This document shows positions 23,758 through 34,476 of a stretch of DNA of 39,763 bases, piece by piece (the first letter of the stretch is position 1; every line of letters starts with the position of its first letter). The stretch is from Deltaproteobacteria bacterium. GTDB taxonomy: Bacteria > Desulfobacterota > Deferrimicrobia > Deferrimicrobiales > Deferrimicrobiaceae. Under the pieces are notes generated by a model that saw nothing but the letters and a program-made list of their open reading frames with translations, ran no database searches and was not told where the DNA came from. The stretch lies in the NCBI GenBank assembly GCA_016234845.1, contig JACRNP010000034.1:1-39763 (forward strand), in the 5' to 3' direction. Made by a program: the position numbers and the translations under genes.

Positions 23758-24416
23758 GAATCCTGCGCCACAAGGGCGGATACCGCCGCAGCGACCCGGA
23801 TCGCCGTTCGTTCGCCTTTCTCGCGGTCGGCGCCCTGGTCATCGTCGCCGCGGCATTCCTCCTCGGGCTCCAGGCCGGGCGCGTCGTCGAGAAGAACGCG
23901 GCCCGGGAGCGGGCCGGAAAGGGTCCGGCGGACAACGTCGCGGCGGGAGTCCGCGCATCGGACGTCCGGAAGGAGATGTCGGTTTTTTCGGAGGAGGCGG
24001 TGCGGATCCCCGCCGTCCCCCCACCCGCGGTCGTCCTCCCCACGGCGGGGGAGGAGCTCCGGAAATCCGAGGCCGCCGCCACGTTCCCGGATTCGCTTTC
24101 GCGAAGAGATCCTTCCCCGCAACCCCTGGTCAAGCCGAAGGGGAAGGAGAAACCGTCTCCGGCGCCGGAAGGGAAATTCCTGCTCCAGGCCGGAGCGATG
24201 AAGAACCGGGAGACGGCGGAAGCGGTCCGGAACCGCATCCAGCGGGCAGGGTACAGGTCGATACTGGTGCACGCGACCACGCGGAAGCGGGGGGAGGTGT
24301 TCCGGGTCCGGGTCGGCCCGTTCGGGTCCCGGGAGGAGGCGGGAAAGGCGATGAAGAAGATCCGCTCCGAAATGAAGATCGACGTCATTCTTCTGACGGG
24401 CGAGGTGAAACCGTGA
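23754..24416 (+). CDS. SPOR-domain membrane protein
   Basis: 220 aa. One N-terminal transmembrane helix (FAFLAVGALVIVAAAFLLGL, ~22-41) is followed by a low-complexity periplasmic spacer rich in P, E and K. A C-terminal SPOR domain lies at ~140-215 (KFLLQAGAMKNRETAEAVRN, VFRVRVGPFGSREEAGKAMK), which binds glycan strands lacking stem peptides and targets proteins to the septum. FtsN/DedD-like topology. The GTG start overlaps the argS stop, and the stop overlaps the trpE GTG. An argS-SPOR pair fits other proteobacteria. Confidence 0.88.
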   Translation: MRILRHKGGYRRSDPDRRSFAFLAVGALVIVAAAFLLGLQAGRVVEKNAARERAGKGPADNVAAGVRASDVRKEMSVFSEEAVRIPAVPPPAVVLPTAGEELRKSEAAATFPDSLSRRDPSPQPLVKPKGKEKPSPAPEGKFLLQAGAMKNRETAEAVRNRIQRAGYRSILVHATTRKRGEVFRVRVGPFGSREEAGKAMKKIRSEMKIDVILLTGEVKP

Positions 24417-25897
24417 TACGGCCCGACGCGGAAAGCTTCCTCCGGCAATCCTCCCCCGGGACGCTGATCCCGGTGTGGAGCGAATTCCACGCGGACCTGG
24501 AGACCCCGGTCTCGGCGTACATGAAGGTCGCGTCCCGATTTCCGACGGACCACTTTCTCCTGGAGAGCGTCGAGGGGGGGGAGACGTGGGCGAGATACTC
24601 CTTCATCGGATTCGACCCGCACCTGACGTTCCGCGCGACCCCCGACGAGATCGTCGTCCGGAAGGGGAGCGAGACGCGGATCCTTCCGGTCGGAGAGGAC
24701 CCGCTCGACGCGCTGGCGGAGCTCCTTCGCGGGATCCGCCACTGTCCCGCGCCCGGGCTTCCGCGCCTGTCCGGAGGCGCGGTGGGGTACATCTCCTACG
24801 ACTACGTCCGTTACCTGGAACGGGTCGGCGGGGTGCGCCCGCTCACCTCCGCGCCCGACGCGATGTTCCTCTTTCCGTCCCGCCTCCTGATATTCGACAA
24901 CGTCCGCCACACGATCCTGATCGTCGTCCTCGCGGAAATCCGGGGGGGTGAGGCTCCCGCCGCGTCGTACTCCCGCGCGCTCGCCGCGATCGACGACGTG
25001 CGGCGGATCCTCCGCGAGCCGCTCGCGTGGTCGGACGTACCGGAGGGGGATGCCGCGGTCGCGCCCTTCGAAACGTCCCGGGACGAATTCATGGCGGCGG
25101 TCCGGAAGACGAAGGAGCACATCCGGGAAGGCGACATCATCCAGGCGGTCCTCTCCAACCGCGCAAGGGGAAGGACGAAACGGACGCCCGCGGAGGTGTA
25201 CCGGGTCCTGCGGGCGCTGAATCCCTCCCCCTACATGTACCTGCTGCGGATGGGGGAGCTGTCCGTGGTCGGCTCCTCGCCGGAGATCCTCGTGCGCCTC
25301 GAGGGGGACGACATCCAGCTCCGTCCGATCGCCGGGACCCGTCCCCGGGGCGCGAACCCCGAGGAGGACCGCAGGCTCGAGGTGGAGCTTCTGTCCGACC
25401 CGAAGGAGATCGCGGAACACGTGATGCTGGTCGACCTCGGGCGGAACGACGTGGGGCGGGTGGCCGACTGGGGGACGGTGAAGGCGGACGAACTCATGGT
25501 CGTCGAGCGGTACTCCCACGTGATGCACATCGTATCCAACGTGGTCGGAAAACTCCGGAAGGACCGGAACGCGTTCGACGTGCTTCGGGCGTCGTTCCCG
25601 GCGGGAACGGTGTCCGGGGCCCCGAAGGTTCGGGCGATGCAGATCATCTCCGACTTCGAACCGTTCCGCAGGGGAATCTACGCGGGCGCCGTCGGCTACT
25701 TCGACCTCCAGGGGAACATGGACTTCTGCATCGCGATCCGGACCATCGTCATGGAGGGAGACGAGGCCACCATCCAGGCCGGGGCGGGGATCGTCGCCGA
25801 CTCCGATCCCGCAAAGGAGTGGGACGAGATCCTGAGCAAGGCGAAGATCCTCTTCCGCGCGGCCGGCCTGTCGCCGGAGACGGGAGGCCCCGGGTGA
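24413..25897 (+). CDS. trpE: Anthranilate synthase component I
   Basis: First step of tryptophan synthesis, chorismate + NH3 to anthranilate, with TrpG supplying the ammonia. 494 aa, full length. The N-terminal domain carries the LLES motif (FLLESVEGG, residues ~43-51) that forms the tryptophan feedback site, so allosteric inhibition is expected. Catalytic blocks include [63 protein letters not shown] and [21 protein letters not shown] start; GTGA overlaps with both neighbours. There is no leader peptide or attenuator space before it. Confidence 0.97.
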   Translation: MIRPDAESFLRQSSPGTLIPVWSEFHADLETPVSAYMKVASRFPTDHFLLESVEGGETWARYSFIGFDPHLTFRATPDEIVVRKGSETRILPVGEDPLDALAELLRGIRHCPAPGLPRLSGGAVGYISYDYVRYLERVGGVRPLTSAPDAMFLFPSRLLIFDNVRHTILIVVLAEIRGGEAPAASYSRALAAIDDVRRILREPLAWSDVPEGDAAVAPFETSRDEFMAAVRKTKEHIREGDIIQAVLSNRARGRTKRTPAEVYRVLRALNPSPYMYLLRMGELSVVGSSPEILVRLEGDDIQLRPIAGTRPRGANPEEDRRLEVELLSDPKEIAEHVMLVDLGRNDVGRVADWGTVKADELMVVERYSHVMHIVSNVVGKLRKDRNAFDVLRASFPAGTVSGAPKVRAMQIISDFEPFRRGIYAGAVGYFDLQGNMDFCIAIRTIVMEGDEATIQAGAGIVADSDPAKEWDEILSKAKILFRAAGLSPETGGPG

Positions 25898-27525
25898 TCG
25901 CCGTCATCGACAATTACGACTCCTTCACGTACAACCTCGTGCAGTATCTCGGAGGCCTCGGAGCGGAGGTTTCCGTGCACCGGAACGACTCGATCACCGT
26001 GGAGGAACTGGCGCGGCGCAATCCTTCCGGCCTCGTGATCTCGCCCGGCCCCGGCGGTCCCGACGGCGCCGGCATCTCGCTGTCCGCCATCCGCTCGTTC
26101 CAGGACCGCATTCCGATCCTGGGGGTCTGCCTGGGACACCAGTGCATCGGGCAGGCGTTCGGGGGGCGGATCGTCCACGCGCAGGCGCTGATGCACGGGA
26201 AGACGTCCCGGATCCGGCACAACGGCAAGGGGATCTTCTCGATGGTCGAGAATCCCATGATCGCCACCCGGTACCACTCCCTCGCCGTGGACCGGTCCAC
26301 GCTCCCCGTCGAGCTCGAGGTGTGCGCGGAATCCGAAGACGGCGAAGTGATGGGGATCCGGCATGTGGAGAAGCCGATCTTCGGCGTCCAGTTCCACCCG
26401 GAATCGATCCTGACCCAGTCGGGCATGCGGATCCTCGAGAATTTCCTGTCGATGATCGACCCGTCCCAGCCGGTCCTTCGGGAGTTCGGAAACATCCGCG
26501 AGGCGATCGCCGCGGTTTCCTCCCGCCGGAACCTGTCGGCGGACGGGATGCGGGACGCGATGCGGATGATCATGGGAGGCGAGGCTTCCCCGTCCCAGAT
26601 CGCCTCCTTCCTCTCCTGCCTGGCGATGAAGGGCGAGACGATCACCGAGATCGCCGCGGCGGCGGAGGTGATGCGCCAGAAGGCGACCCGGATCGTGCCA
26701 CCGGCCGGCCGCGACGTGCTCGACACGTGCGGGACGGGAGGGGACCGGTCCGGCACGTTCAACATTTCGACGACGGTCGCATTCGTGGCGGCGGGCGCGG
26801 GAGTCCCGGTGGCCAAGCACGGCAACCGGTCGGTCACCAGCCGGTCCGGGAGCGCCGATGTGCTGGAGGCGCTCGGGATGGATCTCGGCTCGGATACCGC
26901 CGCCGTCCAGAGGGCGCTCGACGATGCCGGAATCACGTTCATGTTCGCCCCCAAATTCCACGCCGCGATGAAGCACGCGATCGGACCGCGAAGGGAGATC
27001 GCGATCCGAACGATCTTCAACATCCTGGGCCCTTTGAGCAACCCGGCCGGCGTGCGATGCCAGGTCGTCGGCGTGTTCAGCGAGGAGCTCGGGGAAACGT
27101 ACGCCAGGGTGCTCGCCGAATCGGGGCACCGCAGGGCGTTCGTGGTCCACGGAACGGACGGCCTCGACGAGGTTTCCCTGTCCGCGGCGACGATCGTGTG
27201 GGATGTCCGGGACGGAAAGGTGAAGCGGTTCCTCTTCGAGCCGCGCTCCGCGGGATTCGATTACGTCCCGCTGACGGCGCTAAAGGGGGGGGACGCCTCC
27301 GCCAACGCGAAGATCCTGGCCGACATCCTCGCCGGTGCGGCGGGCCCCGGGCGGCAGGCGGTTCTCCTGAACAGCGCGTTCGCCCTGGTCGCGGGGGGAA
27401 TCGCGGAGGACGTCCGCGAAGGGGTCCGGCTGGCGGCGGAATCGATCGATTCGGGGGCGGCGCGCGAACGGCTTTCGGCATTCCTTTCGATCCTCGGGCG
27501 CAAGGGCGCCGCGCCGCCCGGATGA
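25894..27525 (+). CDS. trpGD: Fused anthranilate synthase component II / anthranilate phosphoribosyltransferase
   Basis: 543-aa bifunctional protein. Residues 1 to ~195 are the TrpG glutamine amidotransferase: [25 protein letters not shown], the nucleophile in [10 protein letters not shown], and the His-Glu pair in [11 protein letters not shown]. Residues ~205-543 are TrpD, which transfers phosphoribose to anthranilate: [55 protein letters not shown] and [10 protein letters not shown]. The frame is continuous with no stop or frameshift at the domain border, so this is a genuine fusion of the enterobacterial type. GTG start overlapping trpE; stop overlapping trpC. Confidence 0.96.
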   Translation: MIAVIDNYDSFTYNLVQYLGGLGAEVSVHRNDSITVEELARRNPSGLVISPGPGGPDGAGISLSAIRSFQDRIPILGVCLGHQCIGQAFGGRIVHAQALMHGKTSRIRHNGKGIFSMVENPMIATRYHSLAVDRSTLPVELEVCAESEDGEVMGIRHVEKPIFGVQFHPESILTQSGMRILENFLSMIDPSQPVLREFGNIREAIAAVSSRRNLSADGMRDAMRMIMGGEASPSQIASFLSCLAMKGETITEIAAAAEVMRQKATRIVPPAGRDVLDTCGTGGDRSGTFNISTTVAFVAAGAGVPVAKHGNRSVTSRSGSADVLEALGMDLGSDTAAVQRALDDAGITFMFAPKFHAAMKHAIGPRREIAIRTIFNILGPLSNPAGVRCQVVGVFSEELGETYARVLAESGHRRAFVVHGTDGLDEVSLSAATIVWDVRDGKVKRFLFEPRSAGFDYVPLTALKGGDASANAKILADILAGAAGPGRQAVLLNSAFALVAGGIAEDVREGVRLAAESIDSGAARERLSAFLSILGRKGAAPPG

Positions 27526-28298
27526 GAAGCCACCTGGATCGCATCTTGGAAGGGGTCCGGGAGGAGCTGGCGATCCGGAAGGAGAGGGTTTCGCTTGGAG
27601 CGCTGAAGGCGCGTTCGGACGCCCGCGCGGTTCGGGCGGATCCGTTGGCGGACCTTCCCGCCGGACCGGGGATCATCGCGGAGATCAAGCGGGCCTCGCC
27701 GTCCCTCGGATGGATCCGGAAGGATCTGGACGCGGTGGAGACGGCGCGCGCGTACATCGCCGGCGGCGCCTGGGCGGTGTCCATCCTCACGGAACCGCGC
27801 TTCTTCGGCGGGTCGCTCGTCGACCTCGCGCGGGTCCGCGCGGAGTTTCCCGCGGCGCGGCTCCTGCGAAAGGATTTCGTCCTGGACGAATACATGGTGG
27901 CGGAATCCGCCGCCTTCGGCGCCGACCTGGTCCTGCTGATGGTCAGCGTGCTCGGGGATTCCACGCCGGGGATGGTCGCCCTCGCGAGGGAGCATCGACT
28001 CGAGCCGCTGGTCGAGGTGCGCGACGAAGCCGAGCTGGCGGTCGCGGCGCGGTCCGGGGCGCGCATGATCGGGATCAACAACCGGGACCTGTCGACCCTT
28101 TCGGTCGACCTGTCCGTGTCCGGGCGCCTCCTCCCTTTCGTCCCGCCGGGCGCGGTCGCGGTGGTGGAAAGCGGGATATCCGGGGCAGACCAGGTCCGAA
28201 GGCTGCACGCGCTGGGCGGACGGCTGTTCCTCGTCGGGGAGTCGCTGGCCCGCAGCCCGAACCCCGCTGACACGATACGCGGGTATGTGGGAAAATAG
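27522..28298 (+). CDS. trpC: Indole-3-glycerol phosphate synthase
   Basis: Converts CdRP to indole-3-glycerol phosphate (TIM barrel), 258 aa, monofunctional. Conserved residues are in [18 protein letters not shown] (catalytic Glu and Lys), [44 protein letters not shown] and VVESGIS. The usual ASPSKG loop reads ASPSLG, so the lysine of the phosphate-side motif is changed; the rest is canonical. ATGA overlap with trpGD. The last codons overlap the region from which trpB2 is translated. Confidence 0.95.
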   Translation: MRSHLDRILEGVREELAIRKERVSLGALKARSDARAVRADPLADLPAGPGIIAEIKRASPSLGWIRKDLDAVETARAYIAGGAWAVSILTEPRFFGGSLVDLARVRAEFPAARLLRKDFVLDEYMVAESAAFGADLVLLMVSVLGDSTPGMVALAREHRLEPLVEVRDEAELAVAARSGARMIGINNRDLSTLSVDLSVSGRLLPFVPPGAVAVVESGISGADQVRRLHALGGRLFLVGESLARSPNPADTIRGYVGK

Positions 28299-28329
28299 TG
28301 CGGGCACATTCCGAATGGGAGCCGATGCG

Positions 28330-29682
28330 ATGCAGGTGAAGATCCTCTTGAAGGATTCGGAAATCCCGAAGACCTGGTACAACGTCGCGGCCGACATGCC
28401 CAACCCCCCGGCGGTCGTCCTGCACCCCGGGACCGGAAAACCGGTCGGCCCGGACGACCTCTCCCCGCTCTTCCCGATGCCGCTCATCGAGCAGGAAGTC
28501 TCGTCCCAGCGAGAGATCCCCATCCCCGACGAGGTTCGGAAGATCTACGCGCTGTGGCGTCCGACACCGATGTTCCGCGCAAGCCGGCTCGAGGAGGCGA
28601 TCGGCACGAAGTCGAGGATCTACTACAAGTACGAGGGCGGAAGCCCCGCCGGAAGCCACAAGCCGAACACCTCCATTCCGCAGGCGTATTACAACCGGAT
28701 GGCGGGGCGGAAGCGGATCGCCACGGAGACCGGCGCGGGCCAGTGGGGATCGGCCATGGCGCTCGGGGGAAGCTTCTTCGGCCTAGAGGTCAAGGTGTAC
28801 ATGGTGAAGGTCAGCTACAACCAGAAGCCGTACCGCCGGATGTACATGGAGACGTACGGCGCGAAGGTGGTCGCCTCGCCGAGCGCCGACACCGCGTCGG
28901 GAAGGGCGATCCTCTCCGGGGCTCCCGACTCGCCGGGATCGCTCGGGATCGCGATCAGCGAGGCGGTGGAGGACGCGGCGACCCGCCCGGACACCAGCTA
29001 CGCGCTCGGGTCGGTGCTGAACCACGTCTGCCTCCACCAGACCGTCATCGGGCTCGAGGCCCGGGAACAGATGAAGGCGGCGGGAGAGTACCCCGACGTC
29101 GTCATCGCGTGCTGCGGCGGCGGGAGCAACCTCGCGGGCATCGGATTCCCCTTTCTGCGGGACAAGTTCTCCGGGAAGCGGAACCCGCGGATCGTCGCGG
29201 TGGAGCCGTCGTCGTGCCCCACGCTCACGAAAGGGGTCTACGCGTACGACTTCGGGGACACGGCGAAGCTCACGCCGCTCATGAAGATGTACACGCTGGG
29301 GCACGACTTCGTTCCGGCCGGGATCCACGCGGGCGGGCTTCGATACCACGGCGACTCCGCGCTCGTCAGCCAGCTGTACCACGAGAAGTTCCTGGAAGCG
29401 CAGGCGTACGGGCAGATCGCCGTCTTCCGGAGCGCCCTGGTGTTCGCGCGGACGGAGGGGATCCTTCCGGCGCCCGAATCGTCCCACGCCATCCATTCGG
29501 CGATCGTCGAGGCCCGGCGGGCCGACGAGGAAGGGAAGCGGAAGACCATCCTGTTCAACCTGAGCGGCCACGGGTTCTTCGACCTGTCCGCCTATGACGA
29601 TTTCCTCAATGGGAGGCTCGCCGATCACGAGCACCCCGAAGAGAAGATCGCGGAGGCGCTGACGCGGCTGCCGAAGGCATAG
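28330..29682 (+). CDS. trpB2: TrpB2-type tryptophan synthase beta subunit
   Basis: 450 aa from the ATG at 28330, which has a GGGAG 8 nt upstream; in-frame ATGs at 28285 and 28315 are less likely. PLP enzyme of the TrpB2 branch: N-terminal WYNVAADMPNPPAVVLHPGT, RPTPMFRASRLEEAIG, then YEGGSPAGSHKPNTSIPQA with the Schiff-base Lys in SHKPN, ETGAGQWGSAMALGG and the phosphate-binding CCGGGSNLAGIGFPF. TrpB2 enzymes make tryptophan from indole and serine and interact weakly with TrpA. A separate TrpB1 is encoded 650 nt downstream next to trpA, so this copy may salvage indole or act on another amine. Confidence 0.93.
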   Translation: MQVKILLKDSEIPKTWYNVAADMPNPPAVVLHPGTGKPVGPDDLSPLFPMPLIEQEVSSQREIPIPDEVRKIYALWRPTPMFRASRLEEAIGTKSRIYYKYEGGSPAGSHKPNTSIPQAYYNRMAGRKRIATETGAGQWGSAMALGGSFFGLEVKVYMVKVSYNQKPYRRMYMETYGAKVVASPSADTASGRAILSGAPDSPGSLGIAISEAVEDAATRPDTSYALGSVLNHVCLHQTVIGLEAREQMKAAGEYPDVVIACCGGGSNLAGIGFPFLRDKFSGKRNPRIVAVEPSSCPTLTKGVYAYDFGDTAKLTPLMKMYTLGHDFVPAGIHAGGLRYHGDSALVSQLYHEKFLEAQAYGQIAVFRSALVFARTEGILPAPESSHAIHSAIVEARRADEEGKRKTILFNLSGHGFFDLSAYDDFLNGRLADHEHPEEKIAEALTRLPKA

Positions 29683-29684
29683 GA

Positions 29685-30347
29685 ATGTTCCGGATAAAGA
29701 TCTGCGGCGTGACGAACCCGGCCGACGCCGCGCACGCCGCGGCGTGCGGGGCCGACGCGATCGGGATAAACTTCTACCGCGGATCGCGCAGGTTCGTGCC
29801 GGAAGATTCCGCCCGCGAAATCGTCCGGGCGGTGACGGAGCGAGCCCTGGTCGTGGGAGTGTTCGTGAACGAACCGCCCGGATCGATCGCCGGGATCTGC
29901 GGACGGCTCGGAATCGCGGCGGTGCAGCTCCACGGGGACGAACCGGCGGAAGAGGCGTCCCGCCTCCCGTTCTGGCGATTGAAGGCGGTCCACGCAACCC
30001 GGCCGGTGGATCTCGAGGCCCTCGCGGCGTATCCGTGCGAGGCGTTTCTGCTGGACGCCGGGGGACCGGGAGGGTACGGCGGAACGGGGGTGCGACTCGC
30101 CTGGGAGGGGCTATCGGATCGATTCCCGGGCGCGCTCGCGCGCAACGCGTCTCCGGGAATCGGCAAGCCGTGGGTGCTCGCGGGGGGGTTGACCCCCGAA
30201 AACGTCGAGCGGGCCGTGACCCTGGCGAAACCGTTCGCCGTCGACACGGCGTCCGGGGTGGAATCGTCCCCCGGGATCAAGGACCCGGGGAAGGTCGCGG
30301 CCTTCATCGAACGGGCGAAAAAGGGGTTCCAGCTTGCGGGAACGTAG
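29685..30347 (+). CDS. trpF: Phosphoribosylanthranilate isomerase
   Basis: Amadori rearrangement of PRA to CdRP, a TIM-barrel protein of 220 aa. The catalytic Cys is in [13 protein letters not shown] at the N-terminus, and the general-acid Asp is in [36 protein letters not shown] and [15 protein letters not shown] are family blocks. The start is 2 nt after trpB2, and the end overlaps trpB by 14 nt. Confidence 0.95.
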   Translation: MFRIKICGVTNPADAAHAAACGADAIGINFYRGSRRFVPEDSAREIVRAVTERALVVGVFVNEPPGSIAGICGRLGIAAVQLHGDEPAEEASRLPFWRLKAVHATRPVDLEALAAYPCEAFLLDAGGPGGYGGTGVRLAWEGLSDRFPGALARNASPGIGKPWVLAGGLTPENVERAVTLAKPFAVDTASGVESSPGIKDPGKVAAFIERAKKGFQLAGT

Positions 30348-31548
30348 GAAGAAAGGATTGCCGGACAAGGCGGGCCACTTCGGCTCCTTCGGGGGGAGGT
30401 ACGTCGCGGAAACGCTGATGTCGGCGCTCCTCGAGCTGGAAGTCGCATACCGGTCCGCCATCTCCGACCGCCTCTTTCGAAGGGAGCTCGCCTGCCTTCT
30501 TCGGGATTACGCGGGACGGCCGACCCCGCTCTACTTCGCCGCCCGCCTGACGGAACGGGTCGGCGGGGCCAGGATCCACATCAAGCGCGAGGACCTGGCG
30601 CACACCGGGTCCCACAAGATCAACAACACCCTGGGTCAGGGGCTGCTCGCCCGGAGGATGGGGAAACGCCGGGTGATCGCGGAGACCGGCGCGGGGCAGC
30701 ACGGCGTCGCGACGGCGACGGTGTGCGCGAAGATGGGGATGGCCTGCGAGGTGTACATGGGGGAGGAGGATGTCCGGCGCCAGGCGCTGAACGTCTTCCG
30801 CATGCGGCTCCTCGGCGCGAAGGTGATCCCGGTCGTCTCCGGCAGCCGAACCCTGAAGGACGCGATGAACGAGGCGCTTCGGGACTGGGTCACGAACGTG
30901 CGGACCACCTACTACCTGATCGGCTCCACCGCCGGGCCGCACCCGTATCCCCGAATGGTCCGGGACTTCCAGTCGGTGATCGGACGCGAGGCGATCCGCC
31001 AGTTCCGGAAGGCGGAAGGGAAGTTGCCGGGCGCGGTGGTCGCGTGCGTCGGAGGGGGGAGCAACGCCATGGGCGTCTTCACCCCGTTCATCCCGCACCC
31101 GAAGGTACGCCTCTACGGGGTGGAGGCGGCGGGGCTCGGGCTTTCGTCCGGGAAGCACGGGGCGACGCTTGCGCGCGGCGCGGTGGGAGTCCTCCACGGA
31201 AGCAAGTCGTACGTCCTGCAGGACCGGGACGGCCAGATCGTGGACGCGCACTCGATCTCGGCGGGTCTGGATTATCCGGGAGTCGGCCCGGAGCACGCAT
31301 GGCTCAAGGATTCCGGGAGGGCGCGCTACGTCTCGGTCACCGACTCGCAGGCCCTCGAAGGGTTCGACATGCTCTCGCGTCTCGAGGGGATCCAGCCCGC
31401 CCTGGAATCGTCCCATGCGGTCGCCTACGCGGTGTCCCTCGCGCGCAGGATGCCGCGCTCCTCCTCCGTCCTGGTGAACCTCTCCGGGAGAGGGGACAAG
31501 GACATGGGGATCCTGATGGAGCGGGAGCGGAAGGGGGATCGGGGATGA
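30334..31548 (+). CDS. trpB: Tryptophan synthase beta subunit (TrpB1)
   Basis: Condenses indole with serine in the alpha2-beta2 complex, 404 aa. The PLP Lys is in [13 protein letters not shown], followed by [30 protein letters not shown] and the tail block [10 protein letters not shown]. Two TTG starts are possible: 30334 (AAGGGG at 30321-30326, overlapping trpF by 14 nt) or 30358 (AGAAAGGA just upstream, giving [13 protein letters not shown] directly). I keep the longer one. The stop overlaps the trpA ATG by 4 nt, which fits a stoichiometric TrpAB complex. Confidence 0.96.
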   Translation: MRERRKKGLPDKAGHFGSFGGRYVAETLMSALLELEVAYRSAISDRLFRRELACLLRDYAGRPTPLYFAARLTERVGGARIHIKREDLAHTGSHKINNTLGQGLLARRMGKRRVIAETGAGQHGVATATVCAKMGMACEVYMGEEDVRRQALNVFRMRLLGAKVIPVVSGSRTLKDAMNEALRDWVTNVRTTYYLIGSTAGPHPYPRMVRDFQSVIGREAIRQFRKAEGKLPGAVVACVGGGSNAMGVFTPFIPHPKVRLYGVEAAGLGLSSGKHGATLARGAVGVLHGSKSYVLQDRDGQIVDAHSISAGLDYPGVGPEHAWLKDSGRARYVSVTDSQALEGFDMLSRLEGIQPALESSHAVAYAVSLARRMPRSSSVLVNLSGRGDKDMGILMERERKGDRG

Positions 31549-32339
31549 CGTCGATCGACGCCGCGTTCCGGAGGCTCCGCGACGCCGGCGAAAAGGGGCT
31601 GGTCGCCTACCTGACGGCGGGGGATCCGTCCCCCCGGGCGTCCCTCTCCTACCTCCGGTCCGCCGCCGACGCGGGAGCCGACATCCTCGAGGTCGGCGTA
31701 CCGTTCTCCGATCCCACCGCGGACGGACCGACGATCGAGGCCGCTTCCCGGAGGGCGCTCGCGGGGGGCATGAACGTCGCCGGCGCCATCGACCTGGTGG
31801 CTTCCTTCCGGCGAACCCACGGCACGCCGGTCGTTCTGTTCGGCTACTACAACCCGTTCCACCGGTACGGTATTCCGAAACTGTGCGCCGATTCGCGCGA
31901 AGCCGGAGCCGACGGGTTCCTGATCGTCGACCTGCCCCACGAGGAGGCGGGCGAAGCGGCGCCTGCGATCCGCGGAGCCGGCATGTCCCTGATCCCCCTT
32001 GCGGCGCCCACCAGCGGAATGGACCGGATCCGCGCATTCGACCGGGCGGGGTCGGGCTTCCTGTACCTCATCTCCGTGACGGGCGTGACGGGGATCCGGG
32101 AATCCCTGCCGGCCGGGATGGTGTCGTGGACGCGGGAGGTGAAGCGGGCGGTTACGCTTCCGGTCGCCGTGGGGTTCGGCATCTCCTCCCCCGCGATGGC
32201 GCGGTCCGCGACGCGGTACGCGGACGCGGCGGTGGTCGGCAGCGCGTGCGTGAAGATCGTCGAAAAGCACGGCCGCGGGCGCCTGGGCCCCGCGGAGCTT
32301 TCCCGGTTCGTCCGATCCCTCAAAAAATCCCTGAGGTGA
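31545..32339 (+). CDS. trpA: Tryptophan synthase alpha subunit
   Basis: Cleaves indole-3-glycerol phosphate to indole, which channels to TrpB. 264 aa, TIM barrel. The catalytic Glu is in [11 protein letters not shown] and the catalytic Asp in [59 protein letters not shown] and [11 protein letters not shown] are family blocks. ATGA overlap with trpB. It closes the tryptophan set; accD follows after 8 nt. Confidence 0.97.
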   Translation: MTSIDAAFRRLRDAGEKGLVAYLTAGDPSPRASLSYLRSAADAGADILEVGVPFSDPTADGPTIEAASRRALAGGMNVAGAIDLVASFRRTHGTPVVLFGYYNPFHRYGIPKLCADSREAGADGFLIVDLPHEEAGEAAPAIRGAGMSLIPLAAPTSGMDRIRAFDRAGSGFLYLISVTGVTGIRESLPAGMVSWTREVKRAVTLPVAVGFGISSPAMARSATRYADAAVVGSACVKIVEKHGRGRLGPAELSRFVRSLKKSLR

Positions 32340-32347
32340 CCCTGTCC

Positions 32348-33196
32348 ATGGCCATCCGACTGTTCCGGAAGAAGGACGAGAGCGACAAGAAGATCAAGAT
32401 CCCCGAGGGAATGTGGATCAAGTGCGATGCCTGCCTCGAGATCATCTACAAGCCCGAGGTGGAGCGGAACCTGAACGTCTGCCCGAAGTGCGTCTACCAT
32501 TTCCGGATCCCGGCGATGGAGCGGATCGCCGCGGTGACCGACGAGGGGACCTTCGCGGAGTTCGCCGAGGATCTGGAGTCGGTGGATCCCCTGAACTTCA
32601 CCGACACCAAGAAATACGTCGACCGCATCAAGGAGGCGCGGAAGAAGACGGGGCGCCGGGAGGCGGTCATCACGGGCAGGGCGAGGATCAACGGGATCGA
32701 GGTGGTCCTCGCGGTCCTCGATTTCGAGTTCCAGGGCGGGTCGATGGGAAGCGTGGTCGGCGAGAAGGTCGCCATGGCGGCCGAGGCGGCGCTGGAATCG
32801 GGGATTCCGCTGATCGTCTTCAGCGCCTCCGGAGGCGCCCGGATGCAGGAGGGGACGCTTTCCCTCATGCAGATGGCCAAGACCAGCGCGGCGCTGGCAC
32901 GCCTCTCCGACGCGCGGCTTCCCTTCATCAGCGTTCTCACCGACCCCACGACCGGCGGAGTGGCGGCGAGTTTCGCGATGCTGGGAGACGTCATCATCTC
33001 GGAGCCGGGCGCCCTCGTCGGCTTCGCGGGGCCCCGGGTCATCGAGCAGACGATCAAGCAGAAGCTCCCGGACGGGTTCCAGCGGGCGGAGTTCCTCCTC
33101 GAGCACGGGATGGTGGACATGATCGTGGAGCGGAGCCGGATGAAGTCCACCCTGACGCAGCTCCTGCGGTACATGTCGGGATCCGGGGATCGATGA
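32348..33196 (+). CDS. accD: Acetyl-CoA carboxylase carboxyltransferase subunit beta
   Basis: Beta half of the carboxyltransferase that makes malonyl-CoA for fatty-acid synthesis; it pairs with AccA, which is not in the window. 282 aa. The N-terminal zinc ribbon CDAC...CPKC (~27-50) begins [20 protein letters not shown]. The crotonase-like fold carries [63 protein letters not shown] and [20 protein letters not shown]. The start is ATG 32348. The trpA-accD-folC order is common in proteobacteria. Confidence 0.97.
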   Translation: MAIRLFRKKDESDKKIKIPEGMWIKCDACLEIIYKPEVERNLNVCPKCVYHFRIPAMERIAAVTDEGTFAEFAEDLESVDPLNFTDTKKYVDRIKEARKKTGRREAVITGRARINGIEVVLAVLDFEFQGGSMGSVVGEKVAMAAEAALESGIPLIVFSASGGARMQEGTLSLMQMAKTSAALARLSDARLPFISVLTDPTTGGVAASFAMLGDVIISEPGALVGFAGPRVIEQTIKQKLPDGFQRAEFLLEHGMVDMIVERSRMKSTLTQLLRYMSGSGDR

Positions 33197-34476
33197 CGCG
33201 GGAGGCGGGGCCCGCCGGTCCGGAGATCGTACGTCCGGGTCTGTCCCGGATCCTCCTTGCGTTCGAACGGTCCGGCCACCCGGAGGGGTGTTTCCGCACC
33301 CTGCACATCGCCGGGACCAACGGAAAAGGCTCCACCGCCTGCATCGTGGAGGCGGTCGTCCGGCGTCTCGCAGGCCCCCCCGTCGGTTTGTACACGTCTC
33401 CCCATCTCGTCTCGCCGGAGGAGAGGATCCGGGTCGACGGGAAAAAGATCCCCGCGCCCGCGCTGCGGGCGGGATTCCGGGCCGCGGAGGAAACCGCCGG
33501 TCCGTTCGGCCCCTTGACCTATTTCGAGAAGATGACGTGGACGGCCGCGGACTGGTTCCGGCGGAGGAAGGTCCGCCTGGCCGTGATGGAAACGGGGCTC
33601 GGAGGCCGCTGGGACGCGACCACCGCGTGCCGTCCGGCCGTCACCATGATCACGAACGTCGGGTACGACCACCGCGACTGGCTGGGAGACACGATTCCCC
33701 GGATCGCGGCGGAGAAGGCGGGCATCCTGAAGGAGGGCGTTCCCCTGGTCACGGGTCGGCTTCGCCCCGCCGCGCGCACGGTGGTCCGCGCGCTCGCTCG
33801 CTCGCTCGGATGCCCCTCCTGGGAGCTGGGCAGGGATTTCGACTGGCGGGAGGCCGGGGACGGCACGATTACGATCGCTCTGCCCGGAATTCGCCTGGAT
33901 GGGCTGCGGTTGGCGCTGATCGGGCGGTTCCAGAAGGACAACGCCTCGGTTGCGCTCGCGGGAAGCTGGCGATGGGCGGTCGCCGAGGGGATCGGCGCCG
34001 GGACGTTCGCCCGCGCGGCGAGGGAGGCGGTGCGCTCCGCACGGTGGCCCGGAAGGCTCTGCCCGATCCCGTATCGACGCGATGCCGCCGGATGGGTCGA
34101 CGGCGGGCACAACCGGGACGCCGCCCGCGCCCTGGCGCGGGAAATATCCGATTCGCCCCCATGGGGGACCGGAAGGAACGTCGTCGCGCTGTGGAGCATG
34201 CTGGCGGACAAGGACGCCGCCGGCTACCTTCGTGAGATCGCCCCTCACCTGTCCGGCGTGGTGACGTACCGCCTGCTGCACGATCGGGCCGCGGACACGG
34301 AAACCCTTCGTCGCGCATCCCGCCTTGCGGGGGCGGAATGCGTCGTGGCGGACGATTTCCCGGGCGGGTGGAGGAAGGCGCGCCGCTGGGCGGGAAAGGG
34401 GGGTGTCGTCCTGGTCTGCGGATCCCTGGCGGCCGTCGGCGACGCCTACCGACACCTCGAAGGAGAGGTGCCGTGA
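33193..34476 (+). CDS. folC: Folylpolyglutamate / dihydrofolate synthase
   Basis: Mur-ligase-type enzyme that adds glutamate to dihydropteroate and folates, 427 aa. ATP-binding [15 protein letters not shown] lies at ~40-54, then [15 protein letters not shown], a [13 protein letters not shown] block and [15 protein letters not shown] with [16 protein letters not shown]. The C-terminal domain has [15 protein letters not shown], where most FolCs have DGAHNP, and [13 protein letters not shown]. These are mild variations; the fold and both ATP motifs are intact. ATGA overlap with accD and GTGA overlap with lptD. Confidence 0.93.
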   Translation: MTREAGPAGPEIVRPGLSRILLAFERSGHPEGCFRTLHIAGTNGKGSTACIVEAVVRRLAGPPVGLYTSPHLVSPEERIRVDGKKIPAPALRAGFRAAEETAGPFGPLTYFEKMTWTAADWFRRRKVRLAVMETGLGGRWDATTACRPAVTMITNVGYDHRDWLGDTIPRIAAEKAGILKEGVPLVTGRLRPAARTVVRALARSLGCPSWELGRDFDWREAGDGTITIALPGIRLDGLRLALIGRFQKDNASVALAGSWRWAVAEGIGAGTFARAAREAVRSARWPGRLCPIPYRRDAAGWVDGGHNRDAARALAREISDSPPWGTGRNVVALWSMLADKDAAGYLREIAPHLSGVVTYRLLHDRAADTETLRRASRLAGAECVVADDFPGGWRKARRWAGKGGVVLVCGSLAAVGDAYRHLEGEVP

